DNA of 64,000 nt from Prostheceraeus crozeri (Eukaryota > Platyhelminthes > Polycladida > Euryleptidae). Made by a program: the position numbers and the translations under genes. Location of the stretch: NCBI GenBank assembly GCA_907163375.1, contig CAJQUW010001045.1, forward strand, positions 1 through 64,000, written 5' to 3'. The notes under the pieces are model-generated. The model did not search any database. It was not told the origin of the DNA and saw nothing but the letters and a program-made list of their open reading frames with translations. The first letter of the stretch is position 1. Every line of letters begins with the position of its first letter. Of this stretch, positions 34,871 through 45,403 are shown piece after piece.

Positions 34871-37208
34871 TTGATTGACAGTTTCCTCGTTGAAAATCCC
34901 CAGTATCATCCATTAGTATTTGGAGATTTCAATCAATTTGATACCATGCACATTTGTAGAGACGTCTCACTTACAGATATTGTGAAGATGCCAACGAGAC
35001 TCGAGAACGTTCTCGACCATGTTTTAGTATCAGACAGTTTATCAACCGTTTACAAATCAGAAAATGTTACCTACGATGCCCCGATTGGTAATGGTGACCA
35101 CAAAACTGATCATGTGCTACGCTGAGCAAAGCAGTACGCATTCAAAGATCATGAGCTGGCATACTCTATACGATAAGAGACAATCTCACCTTGAGACGCT
35201 GTATTATAATGTTGGCCTCGTCGATTGGAAATCTTTGTTCAACGACGATCACGATGTCGACTCTCTGCTGCATAAGTTTTCAAGTTGCCTCAGCTACCTC
35301 ATTTCTCAACACATTCCGATGCGATATGTTCCCATATCAACGCAAGATAAAGAATGGATCACACCCCTTGCAAAGGCAATAATTATGGATCGTTGGAAGG
35401 CCTACCACAACAGAGACTGGACCAAAATTCAATCACTTGAAGCAAAAAGCAAAGACCGAGATAATCAAAGCCAAGAAGATCTGGCCGGACAAACTGATGA
35501 GTTCAACTAATGGTTTATGGAATCTAGTCGGTTCTCAAGCAGGCAAGAAGAAATCCAGTACACTGGATTCCCTGATCGCACAAGTCGGTGATAAAGACAT
35601 CGTAGTCTCGCGTATAACGGCCAGTATACGACTGTTATTTGAGGGTAATTCACGTACGGCACAAGAAAATTCAAACTTGTGCAACGAACAATTGCCAAGC
35701 AATAAAGATTGGAACATTTCTATTTCGACGGCAAGAGTACAAAATCTGCTTGCGAAACAGCCGCTGAAGAAGTCATCTGGGGATGAGAGCATACAGACAA
35801 AAATTTTCAAATTCTTGGCTGATGTAATCTCAGAACCTTTGACATACATATTTCAAAAGTCAATTGAAACGAAAGTTGTTCCCATGAAATGGAAGAACGG
35901 GTCAATTGCTGCTATTCCAAAGTGTTCGCCTCCAACCATTGACAAGATGCGTTTTATCACGCTACTTCAACTACCTGCCAAACTTCTGGAAACGATTGTA
36001 CTTGACAACCTGCGTCCTTTGTTTTATAGATCATTTGGCCCAGAGCAACATGGTTTCCTTAGAAATGCTTCAACGACAACAGCACTGCTAAGTATCCTTC
36101 ATTCTGCTGCCTCGGCATACGATGACAGTTCTAACTTTGGTGTCTGCATCATAAGTTTTGATCTGTCACATGCATTTGACTCGATTGACCATAGTCTAGC
36201 AATTCAAAAGTTGGTACAAAGTGACTTCCCGGTTGATTTTATAAGATGGCTCCAAAATTATTTTGAAAACCGCACGGCATCACTCTGTATAGGCGGCAAG
36301 CTCGAAAGCTCTGTACATATGGAGAGGGGAGTTCCTCAGGGGTCCGTTCTCGGGCCGAGTATTTTCTGCTCATATATAAACGACTACAAGGCTACATCAC
36401 CATTGTGCACAGTAACAAAGTACGCAGACGACGTGACATTGATATTACCTATTCAATCGGATGATCATGACTGTATTTCTGAAGCCATCATTGAGGAAAT
36501 AAGAAATTTTCAAAACTGGTGCTCAAGGAATTATTTGAGCATGAATACAAATAAATCGAAGTTCATGCTAGTCACTCGTCGCCCGATTCTCCTGAACCAT
36601 TGCAGTGGAGTCAATCAAGTGTCAGACATTAAGCTACTTGGCATATACCTGAACAACAGACTGAACTGGAGCACTCATATTGAATATATTGGCAAAAAAT
36701 GCTGTCAAAGACTTCACATTCTTCGGCGGATCAAACCCCTAATCTCCCAAGATGATCTCCATTTGGTATTTGAAGGAATCATTCGATCCTTGATGGAATA
36801 CTGTTGCCCAGTTTTCATTGGAATGACCAAGCAACAATCCCTTACTCTTCAAAAGATCAGCAATCGAGCACACAGGATCATCTACAATGAATACAGCAGT
36901 TCTGGGTGGTCGTGCTCATGTCGAAGTGATGAACTTTATCAGCATCGTCTAGCCTGTTCAAAGAAGTTATGGAACAAAATCTGCAATCCTGATCATCTCC
37001 TCAGTGCTAACATACCGCCAAGACTTCCTTATTCTCAGAAGTTTCGTGTGCCACTATGTCGGTCAAAGTTCTACTCTGACTCCTTTTTTCCTTTTATGTG
37101 CAAATTTGTGAACAAGTGATTTTTACTTTGTGTTATCTCATCGTGCAACTGATTTGTATTATTCCCATTCCAAAGAATGTAAACGCTTCTAACTAACTAA
37201 CTAACTAA

Positions 37209-38410
37209 CATCTTTATTGGCATAATTAGCAATGCTGTGATTGCATTTAAGGATAAGAGTATAATATTCATGAAGCAGAATTACTCGAAAGTCAAGAAAC
37301 TAGATGAAAAGCGCAACGACTGAATGAAAATGCAAGCCTAATTACAATTCTTCACTTACAATAATCTTCATGGCGAAGTCTTTCTGTTGCAGATGATCAC
37401 ACAACATCACTTGGGTGATGACTGGATGAATTTTCAGAAGAAACGCATTGCAGCCGAACGCCAGAAATATCGTATTTTCCTGTCTCATTTCTTCCAAAGT
37501 CTCCGCGCCTCTTCCAAGTTAAAACCCAAACATTTTCATTTCCAATTCTTTACTTAAATTGTATTCATCATGGCAAAGTCTTTCACCATTTCTGCAGATG
37601 ACCAAACAGCTTTCATTTCAATCATGCAGTTCTGAGTACTTGTAGGTAAATAAAGGGATGTATGTGGTGATAATCAATACCCAGAGCATCATGTGGCTTT
37701 CCGTAGAAAGCAATATAACTTGTATATCCATAAACTATCCATAAAAATTCGATATGAAGTAAGTTCAGTCGGGCCTACAGTTGGACATTCCTTTTTGTCA
37801 TTGAATTATGTCACAAATCAGTAGAGAGATAGGAGTTAGTAAAACGATGCGTAAAATGTCAACATCACTTGCATACGCACTGGACCCCTTATAAAGAGAC
37901 CCCGCGATGAAGAGCTCAATGATCGATTATGAACACAATGAATATAGTTTAATGGTCAAAAGCAAAAGTGTGATACGTACCCTATAGTATCAAATTTAGT
38001 ATCAATTTTCCTTTTTGAAAGATAAATTGAGCGACGTTATGTTTTATCACACTACGATCATTGCTTTAATATCATTTGATAGATAGCTCTTAAAAATGGT
38101 GGCATCAACTTACAGCTTCAATATATATTTTTATAACGACGTGTGTATGATAGATTCTAGATGGTCGTAAGATGTATTTAGGCATACTATAAGTAATATG
38201 AATCTATCATGCGATGTTAAATGAACATAAGTCTTCAATATTTTCCTAAAATCATCAACATGGATGTTCTCTGGCATTCAGCTGTAATAAAGGAAAAAAT
38301 GAAACAAAACTTTACATAAATATATTATTGAATCGGGAGCTTCATTTGTTTTTTAAAAATAGGTCAATATGATGAAATGAATGATGGTTTCACGTCACTA
38401 CTCCCCCTTA
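37209..38410. other. Non-coding stretch with an imperfect direct repeat
   Basis: No gene recognised. The segments 37345 to 37402 and 37543 to 37604 are imperfect direct copies sharing CAATTCTT, CATGGC, AAGTCTTTC and TGCAGATGA in order, about 200 bp apart. They may reflect a local duplication. Confidence 0.4.
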
Positions 38411-38585
38411 CTGGAGGCTTGGACGGTGCTGACATGGTTAGACTTTAACTGGACCGCTGTGATCTTTCAGTCCGGATGCCCTTCCTGTCGACTTTTAATG
38501 ACACTTTCGGGGATCGACATCTGTACCAGAAGATCGCTAGGCCAAGCACTTGACCATTGTGCCACGGAGACCACACAATAGTAGA
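38411..38585 (+). repeat. Short repeat related to RTE 5' sequence
   Basis: It contains CCGGATGCCCTTCCTG, also present at about 34710 in the 5' part of the RTE-like LINE, and ends with a CACTTGACCATTGTGCCACG segment. It looks like a SINE-like or 5'-leader-derived repeat rather than a gene. The open frame here is not credible. Confidence 0.45.
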
Positions 38586-38879
38586 ACGTATTGTTGATTT
38601 GAGTAAAACGTCAACTAGAGACTTTTGCTTATAGAATACCAAAAGAAATACCATTAAGAAAATGTCTGGATAATCTGGGAAGTCTGCAAAAATATTAGGT
38701 AACTATATATTATGTGATACATGTGACAAAATGTGACATTACCGCCCATCGATGTGTGACAATGTGTTACAGATCCAAATGTGGCGGCCCACCCCTATTG
38801 TTGCCATTCGCGATACCAACCAGCACGATCTTTGCTAAGCAAATATCATATGAGCGGTAGATGTTGTCGAACAGACTCA

Positions 38880-40110
38880 CTTTGCGCTTATTATTCATCT
38901 ACACAACCCTAACTTTGGTTCTACTCTTCTCAGGACTTCATAATTGGTGGTGCAGTGAAACCATCTAACTCCGAAAATCCCTCGGAAGCACCGCAATTCA
39001 AAGGCATCGAGACGCCGCTTATCCGTCTTTCTCAGTGTCCACGTTTCCGAAGTAAGCATCAGCACGCTAGAAACACACGTTTGCAACACTGTGCATTATA
39101 GTTCTTATCCTAATCACGTGAATCCCCATATTTTGACAAAACCTGCTAACGTCCTGAATGTCATCCCAATGCGCTGACGAATTCCATTGCACATCCCTCG
39201 CCATCTATCGTGATTCCAAGATAGGTGAACTTGTGGACTGTTTAGATTGTGTGTTGGTCGAGATCTCCGCTTTTTTTAGTGATCTCCACTATCACTAATC
39301 CCTTCGTTTTAACGGTGTTGATCTTACGTCCACATCCTCCTACATCTGAAGAAACGAAGTTTAGGCTATTCTCCAGCTCACACCAACTTTCATCCGAAAG
39401 TGTCATATCATCGGCAAGTCTTGAGTTCTTGATAGGACGACCCCTGCCGAATTGTTAACAAGTTCCAGGTATACAAAGTGATCACAGAGGATTGCCTTGT
39501 CTGGAATCCTTGTCTGCCTTAGAGAAATCGATGAAGCAGACTATCAGCAAGGATCTGTTGCACAGTACTACTGTCTCTACGGTAGCCTGTTTGTTCTTTT
39601 ACCAGGAATGCCTCGACAGAAGCTTTCAGACGCTCTAGGATGATCAGTAAGAACACTTTGCACATGTGGTTTATCAGATATAGGTTTGGTAGTTGCTACA
39701 GATGCTTAGATCTCGTTTTTGTGGCAGCGTCACTATAACCGACTTGTTCCACCATTTATCAGAAAGTTTCTCTTCAGACTATGCTTGACTGCATATAATG
39801 AGCATCTCTTCTGCCAATTCCATTCCACCTGCATGTAGGATCTTTCCTGTGATGCCATCTATACCGAGAGCCTTGTGTAGCTTTAGGTTCTTGGTCGCTA
39901 TTTCGACTTGACACCCGAGTATTTCACCATTTCTGTCGTCATCTTGTAGTGATATGTTCATTTTCCGTCACTACTGTGGTGTCATAATCATACGTCTACG
40001 CATGTAGGTCTCGGCAGTACTCAGTCCAGCTCTCCTTGGTATCTTCAAATGTCTGGAGCAGGTGTCCATCGCGATCTTGAGAAGAATTGTAATAAGAAAA
40101 TGGAGACTGA
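38880..40110 (-). pseudogene. Old LINE reverse-transcriptase remnant
   Basis: On the minus strand, from about 40110 down, pieces of a LINE reverse transcriptase appear in several frames. They are EIATKNLKLHKALGIDGITG and GGMELAEEMLIICSQA, then a degraded palm with RLADDMTLSDES, and finally LMLTSETWTLRKTDKRRLDA with RCFRGIFGVRW. The order matches RTE/L1-type elements but the copy is riddled with stops. The YADD box reads LADD. It is one of the most degraded coding elements in the window. Confidence 0.7.
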
Positions 40111-41365
40111 TAAAGTCATAAGGAATGGACAAGCACCGTGATGTGTGCATTGTTGGATTGACGTCAGTAGTTCAAGGATCTATTTTTATCAACTCTCATT
40201 ACAATTGATACAATTATTACAAATTATTGTTGTTCTTAATCTACTCCCATATTGAATTTAATACATTTAAACCATCAAACCTACCGTCAGAGGGTCGTGT
40301 AACGATTGGGACTCGATTTAGGCACTTGGAGGCAAGCATTCCATGGTTCACACACGGTATGAGAGACGCTTTCCCACGACTATGGCAGCCGATGAGCGGG
40401 ATGACGTCATCAGCTAAATACAATAGCCGCTTACTCTTTCCAAGTGGAGATACATTGCGTGTGACCACACGCATTCGATTTAAATAGGATTTCGAGAAAG
40501 TGCAAAATGAAGTGATAAAAGCCAACCAAGCATTTGCTGTAGATCGGAAATATAATGTTTTGTTCAACCACTGCGCAAAATAGTTGCAATTGAAGTCTGG
40601 CAAGGCTGGATTTGAGGTATTCCGAGTCTTGAACAAGTTTGCTATTATCAGCATGAAGAACTAGAACATATTCATCCATATAGTAAATACAGTTAGGTAG
40701 AGTGGTAACTCCGCATTTATTAAATCTCCAATGTGTATACATTTTCGATTTTATTAAATGAACTCCAGAGGTATACAGGTGGTTATGTCACCAAATGTGA
40801 GATGTCCAAATTTTTGCAGTTTTGCAGAAATTACAACAGAAATGAGTGATCATGATAGTAATGCAGAAGGAAATAATATTATTTTACAGATTGTCCGTTT
40901 CATGACAGCCTTGGAGAGGTAATGTTTGTTAAATTAGCAACTCGATGACCTGCTATTGCTTTCATGCTGAACCTCAAGAGTATTTTCTTAAGCGTGATAA
41001 TTTCACAGGCAACCTGCCACTGGCAGATCAAAATCACATAATCAAAGACAATGATTTCAATTAACTTTATAAGATGCAAATGGGGCCACATCACTATTCA
41101 GATTCAAGAAATGAAACATGAATTTAGTGAATCATAAAATCATGCCGGTGAAAATTGACTTAAAAACTTGAAATTTCGGCCAAGAAAGCAAAATAAGATC
41201 TCGACGTTTTCATGAAGACTTCAATTATAATACGGATCATGAAATTCCCTTGATCATCAGTTTAATTTCCGCTTAGTTGGGATGCTTATTAGCAAATATT
41301 CATTCCTTTTGATATCCAACTTGCTTCATACTACTTTTATAGGAGAGTCATCTCGGTAGTACATA
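40111..41365. other. Non-coding stretch
   Basis: No gene recognised. An open frame of 137 codons on the minus strand (40241 to 40654) has no motif I can place and overlaps other open frames on both strands, so I leave it uncalled. Confidence 0.4.
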
Positions 41366-42425
41366 CAGTAGAATTCGCATATATCAGCGCCTCAAGGGAC
41401 AGACGAAAACCGCCGATACACGCGAACCGCCGATATATGCGAACTCCCTGAATTTTGAAGTTTTGTGAAATCTACACGAGCTCTGAGATCATGCCATGCA
41501 TCATACAATGTATATACGTGTATTGACTCATGAATCATTGCGTTGCTATACTTAAATACATGTACATATTGACTTACTGTCCAACATGTAGGCTACAGTA
41601 CATGTAATTGTGTCTATGTAATCAATAGATATCTAAAAATTGTGCCTTTCTGAACTGATGCTTGCAACGTAAGTATCGCAAACCGGATATCACTATGTTT
41701 GTCAAAAACTGAGTATGCTTTTTGAATCAAGAAGATTGAGGCTTCTTCATGCCTACATGCTTACCTGCTATATGAAGCATAAAACAAAGAAGCGTATGCA
41801 TAAATCAAGACGCTGCTAAGAGTCACGTGCAGGCGAAGCCAGCCAATCTAAGTCAATCAAGACGCTGCTAAGAGTCACGTGCAGGTGAAACCATAGAGAT
41901 GGATGGGGTGGCGAGCCGCTTTCTGTCTAGAGAGAGGACATGCATCGAACTCAACAATGTTTTCGACGGTAGCTTGTGCTCCTTTGATGACGCAACAGTC
42001 ACTCAGTCAGGTCTGACAATAGCATCGTAGGTGAAGGCGTTAACAATGCAATCATCACGTCGAATGAAAGACTAATTATGTGAGAATTATCAGTGAGATA
42101 CAGTGGCAAGCCTACTTATCTTTCCTCGGCTGCTAGATTCTACAATTTTGATCAAACCCCCAAACATGATCGAGATGAATTGTAGAAGATCTAAATTTTC
42201 ACATGCCACTAGAATAGTTAGAATCGGATAGTCCTAACAGAATCTACAGCCATCCGCGTCCACATATACTGTCATTCTAGTGACTCTTCTAGGCAAAACA
42301 CATCGCTTGAGGATTTCCAGGAAATCCGCCGTTTTAAACGATTTTTTTCTGTCAGGGACAGCGAAAATGCGCCGATATAGGCGAATCGCCGATATAGCCG
42401 AAGCCGATATAAGCGAATTCTACTG
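41366..42425. mobile_element. pogo/Tigger-type non-autonomous element
   Basis: The left end CAGTAGAATTCGCATATATC and the right end (inverted) CAGTAGAATTCGCTTATATC match over about 20 bp. They are flanked by TA (41364-41365 and 42426-42427), as expected for pogo-type transposons. Next to both ends are repeats of a CGCCGATATA-GCGAA type word, probably binding sites for a transposase supplied elsewhere. The interior has no transposase. It contains a 30-bp exact direct repeat (41804-41833 and 41856-41885). Confidence 0.8.
41804..41885. repeat. 30-bp direct repeat, 52 bp apart
   Basis: Two exact copies of a 30-bp word beginning ATCAAGACGCTGCTAAGAGT lie at 41804-41833 and 41856-41885 inside the pogo-type element. 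They look like a small tandem duplication. Confidence 0.8.
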
Positions 42426-42626
42426 TAAATTAATTGGCAAAATTTTTTTTTGAAACTGCTCAAATAATGTTTTGGACAACGGGAACGTAATCTCCGCAAA
42501 AAACTGAATCTTTTCATATGAAAATTTTCTCTGTATACAGATACTTTTTTGAGTCGACGCTCTGCGTATATATCCCTATTCTATGTATTCATCTTTTCGT
42601 CGTTTCAGTTGTTCGTGGAGTCGAAT

Positions 42627-43430
42627 ATGTCAGTGACTGTTGAAGTCCAATCCGAAAGCGTAGCCAGAAATTTCATTTGTGAGTGGTGCCTGAAGTCGTT
42701 CGTCAATTCTAGCTGCTTAGTACGACATCGGCGGATACACACAGGTGAAAGGTCTATTATGTGTGAGTGGTGCGGTAAGTCATTCAACCAAAGAGATAGT
42801 TGGAGAAATCATCGGCGAATGCACACAGGTGAGACACCATTCACTTGTGAGTGGTGCGGAAAATTGTATAAACGAGCCAGTAGTTTGGTAAATCATCGAC
42901 GGAAACACACTGGTGACAAGCTGGTCATTTGTGAAACTTGCGGGAAGTCGTTCGCATCTACAAGTGCGTTGAAAAGTCATCGGGTGAAGCATACTGGTGA
43001 CAGCCCATTCATTTGTGAAACCTGCGGGAAGTCGTTTGCAGTTTCAAGTGCGTTGGAAAGACATCGTCGGAATCACACTGGTGACAGGCCGTTCATTTGT
43101 GAGGCTTGTGGAAGGTCTTTTGGCCATTCAAGTACTTTGGCAAGACATAAGAGAATACACACTGGTGAGACACCATTTACTTGTGAGACGTGCGGGAGGT
43201 TATTTGCAGATTCAAGTTGTTTGAGGATCCATCGGCGAATACACACAGGTGACAAGCTTTTTGTTTGTGAAGACTGCGGGAGGTCGTTTAGCCAATCAAG
43301 TAATTTGATAAGGCATCGGCGAATACACACGGGTGAAACACCATTCACTTGTGAGTCATGCGGGAGGTCCTTTAGCCAGTCAAGTAATCTAATTAGACAC
43401 CGGCGGATACACAGAAGAGAAAATGACTGA
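42627..43430 (+). CDS. C2H2 zinc-finger protein, 9 fingers
   Basis: Predicted nuclear nucleic-acid-binding protein. The chosen ATG gives MSVTVEVQSESVARNF, then nine tandem C2H2 fingers of 28 residues to residue 265 or so, and ends with RREND. Linkers are TGETP, TGERS, TGDKL, TGDSP and TGDRP rather than the usual TGEKP. The frame is open 26 codons further up, but the sequence CATCTTTTCGTCGTTTCAG just before the leader is a good 3' splice site, so that part is probably intron and upstream exons are likely. The gene at 5.1 to 6.1 kb has a similar leader and splice context. Fingers 8 and 9 carry the same helix (QSSNLIR), encoded by DNA that differs only at synonymous sites. No effector domain is seen. 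Confidence 0.85.
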   Translation: MSVTVEVQSESVARNFICEWCLKSFVNSSCLVRHRRIHTGERSIMCEWCGKSFNQRDSWRNHRRMHTGETPFTCEWCGKLYKRASSLVNHRRKHTGDKLVICETCGKSFASTSALKSHRVKHTGDSPFICETCGKSFAVSSALERHRRNHTGDRPFICEACGRSFGHSSTLARHKRIHTGETPFTCETCGRLFADSSCLRIHRRIHTGDKLFVCEDCGRSFSQSSNLIRHRRIHTGETPFTCESCGRSFSQSSNLIRHRRIHRREND

Positions 43431-44069
43431 GGTGCTTCATTTGTAATGTGTTCAACTGTTTATTTATTTGATTATACATGTACTTGTCTGTCAATTTATA
43501 GAGTGCTTGAGAACTCGTGGAGCTGTGGATGTCACCTCCAAATTCCTTAATTGAAAAGTGGTTAAAGTTACATGACCGTTTTGTACGATTTCAGGACTGC
43601 CTTTGAGCCTTTCTCTTGATTTTGTGAAGATCATCATCGCCTAGTGCGTCATGAATCTCTTAATTTTATTGTTTCTCATTTGAGGCTTTTGATGAACGTC
43701 TTCAAACTGAATTTTTTCGATCTAATGTGAGATAAAATTGTATTTTCCTAGCGATCAGTGCACTGAATAATTGCAAAAATAGATATGTGAGAGTGAAGTT
43801 TAAATATAATCGATTCTTTAAGAAGCCCGAAATGTGTACTACTCCACATTGTAGGCTATTTGTCGACAGTATTGCCGATAGAAAAATGAGAATCCATCCG
43901 AAACGGGAAAATCGATATTCGCATTTATTATCGGCTAAAAGCATTACAGCAGAAATCTTAAACCGAAAATCGAACGACCTTGTATACTGAAGAATTGTCC
44001 TCTGAAAAATGAAAATTTCTACGAAATAGTGATAGTTCATCAATTAATTGTTCAACGTGGTCATGATAA
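43431..44069. other. Zinc-finger 3' flank
   Basis: The stretch probably holds the 3' untranslated region of the zinc-finger gene. I saw no canonical AATAAA directly after the stop. Small open frames on both strands near 43700 to 44000 have no recognisable motif. Confidence 0.4.
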
Positions 44070-44144
44070 TTGTAAGTTAGGTATGAATCCCCCCGGACAG
44101 TACCACGGATTGAGAAGAATAGATGTACTTATTTCTGCTAGGCC

Positions 44145-44173
44145 TTTCACCTGTATCTTACAGGCATCTTCAG
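44145..44173 (-). ncRNA. Hammerhead-core-like motif, left copy
   Basis: The minus strand reads CTGAAGA, a GC-containing stem (CCTGT with ACAGG) and then GAAA, which matches the CUGANGA and GAAA boxes of a hammerhead ribozyme. Penelope-like elements are known to carry hammerhead motifs in their terminal repeats. I could not fit a convincing stem I, stem III or cleavage triplet, so catalysis is unproven. Confidence 0.3.
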
Positions 44174-44760
44174 GCAACTGTTTATTATTCCGCTTCAAAC
44201 ATCTTATCGACATACACTGAAAGAAACAAATTGCAAGTGCTTACGCAAATATCATCACAATAATTGGGTAACGGATAGGTTGATGAGAGTCGTACGTAAT
44301 TATCTGATTAAGCTGGACAAGATACCCCGCCCCTCACTTTGCTAATTTCAACCATGTCCGACTCATATTTATTCTGTTGTTGAAAGAAGACATTCTTTCC
44401 GATAAGATATACTCCTTCACTTTTCTCTTATACCAGTGCCTTTCTCTCGACAACACACGCCCCTCATCCCACGCCATTATGTGACCCTCTTCCCAACAAT
44501 GTCTCGCAATTTCTGAGTTGGCAGTTTGTGCTTTTATTACATTGTTCTTATGTTCTCTGTTTCAGTCCTCGCTTTGTCTCTCCAACATATCCTTTGTCAC
44601 AGTCTTTGCATGGAATATGACAAATGACCTCTTTTGCCTCTCTTATTTCTCTTTTTCTCACTAATCTATCTATCTCCGATAGTTCCACTGGTCTTTTCAA
44701 ATACACGAATCTTGTGGCGTTTCATTATTTTATTGATATTCTCGGTCAGATTCTTTTTGT

Positions 44761-45403
44761 GATGATGATGATGAATGTTTATATTTAGAATTGAAAACCA
44801 TGCAATTTCATTTACAAAAAGAGCACAAAATGTTTATACAAAATCAGCAGTAAAAATTAGAACGAGAAGTGATGCTCAAACATAAAGGCGATTGTAAATA
44901 CTTATGCTCGACGGAATGAAAGACGAGTGGCGGCGTTTTGACTTAATTCGTGGCACTACAAAATGCTTTGAGAAACGGTGAATTGGAGGCACTAAATGAT
45001 GCAAAAGATGCGTTCATCATGGAACGAAGCACTTTCATCGATTGTTGGTTGCGTCGAATGTACAGGGGAGTAAATGAACCACATTGGCAGTCTCGACCAC
45101 ATGTGATGCGATGGCAACGGCACCTTATAGCCTCAAGCCTGTTGTTTTCGAGATGATTCATACCAATAAAAAGTGGATTGCAAAATTCAAGTGTACTTGT
45201 AATGAAAGAGTGGTACAAGGTAATCATACCTCGTTTGTTGAGTACATTTTTCAGTTTGCGTAGAAGATTCAATTTTCGATTTGCTTTTTTACTCACAATA
45301 TCTATATGACACTTCCATGACAAATTATCCGCATATGTAATACCCAAAACATTCACCTTCGTAGACACTTCATATGAACAAGTCAATGGCATTGAGTTGT
45401 GGT
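44761..45403 (-). pseudogene. 5'-truncated LINE fragment inside the Penelope-like copy
   Basis: The minus strand carries the C-terminal part of a CR1/L2-like reverse transcriptase: NVLGITYADNLSWKCHID, NRKLNLLRKLKNVLNKRG and CHRITCGRDCQCGSFTPL. It ends in a short CAT-unit tail (44763 to 44776). The Penelope-like sequence is continuous across it when compared with the right copy, and TTGTG is present at both junctions as a possible target duplication. A fragment with the same RLICGIDCQC-type motif is found at 56.3 kb. Confidence 0.75.

Larger units (their letters stand above)
31063..37119 (+). pseudogene. CR1/L2-like LINE ORF2 (endonuclease and reverse transcriptase), interrupted
   Basis: The endonuclease starts with LFNARSLLSKLDEF and ITETWLNSSV and runs to VTLIDSF at 31462. 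It resumes after the insertion with LVENPQYHPLVFGDFNQFD and DHVLVSDS. The reverse transcriptase runs uninterrupted from 35437 to 37119 (560 codons): LKKSSGDES, FDLSHAFDSIDH, GVPQGSVLGPSIFCSYIND and TKYADDVTLILP, then a thumb-like region with LLGIYLNNRLNWSTHI. The YADD box is intact. Frame changes lie near 31270 and 35440. The long open 3' half suggests the element decayed late. Confidence 0.8.
29790..37208 (+). mobile_element. CR1/L2-like LINE, split by an RTE-like insertion
   Basis: A two-ORF LINE whose 3' end is marked by five CTAA units (37189-37208), in keeping with the short-repeat tails of this group. ORF1 starts near 30288. ORF2 starts near 31063 and ends at 37119. Positions 31463 to 34870 are a later LINE inserted in the opposite orientation inside the endonuclease domain; the reading resumes after it. 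Without the insert the element is about 4.0 kb. The 5' boundary is approximate. A few frame changes in both ORFs make it inactive. Confidence 0.8.

Noticed and set aside
38381-38581. 66-codon open frame
   Set aside because: It lies in a repeat related to the leader of the RTE-like LINE and has no motif.
40241-40654. 137-codon open frame on the minus strand
   Set aside because: No recognisable motif, overlapped by other open frames on both strands, and no splice or start context.
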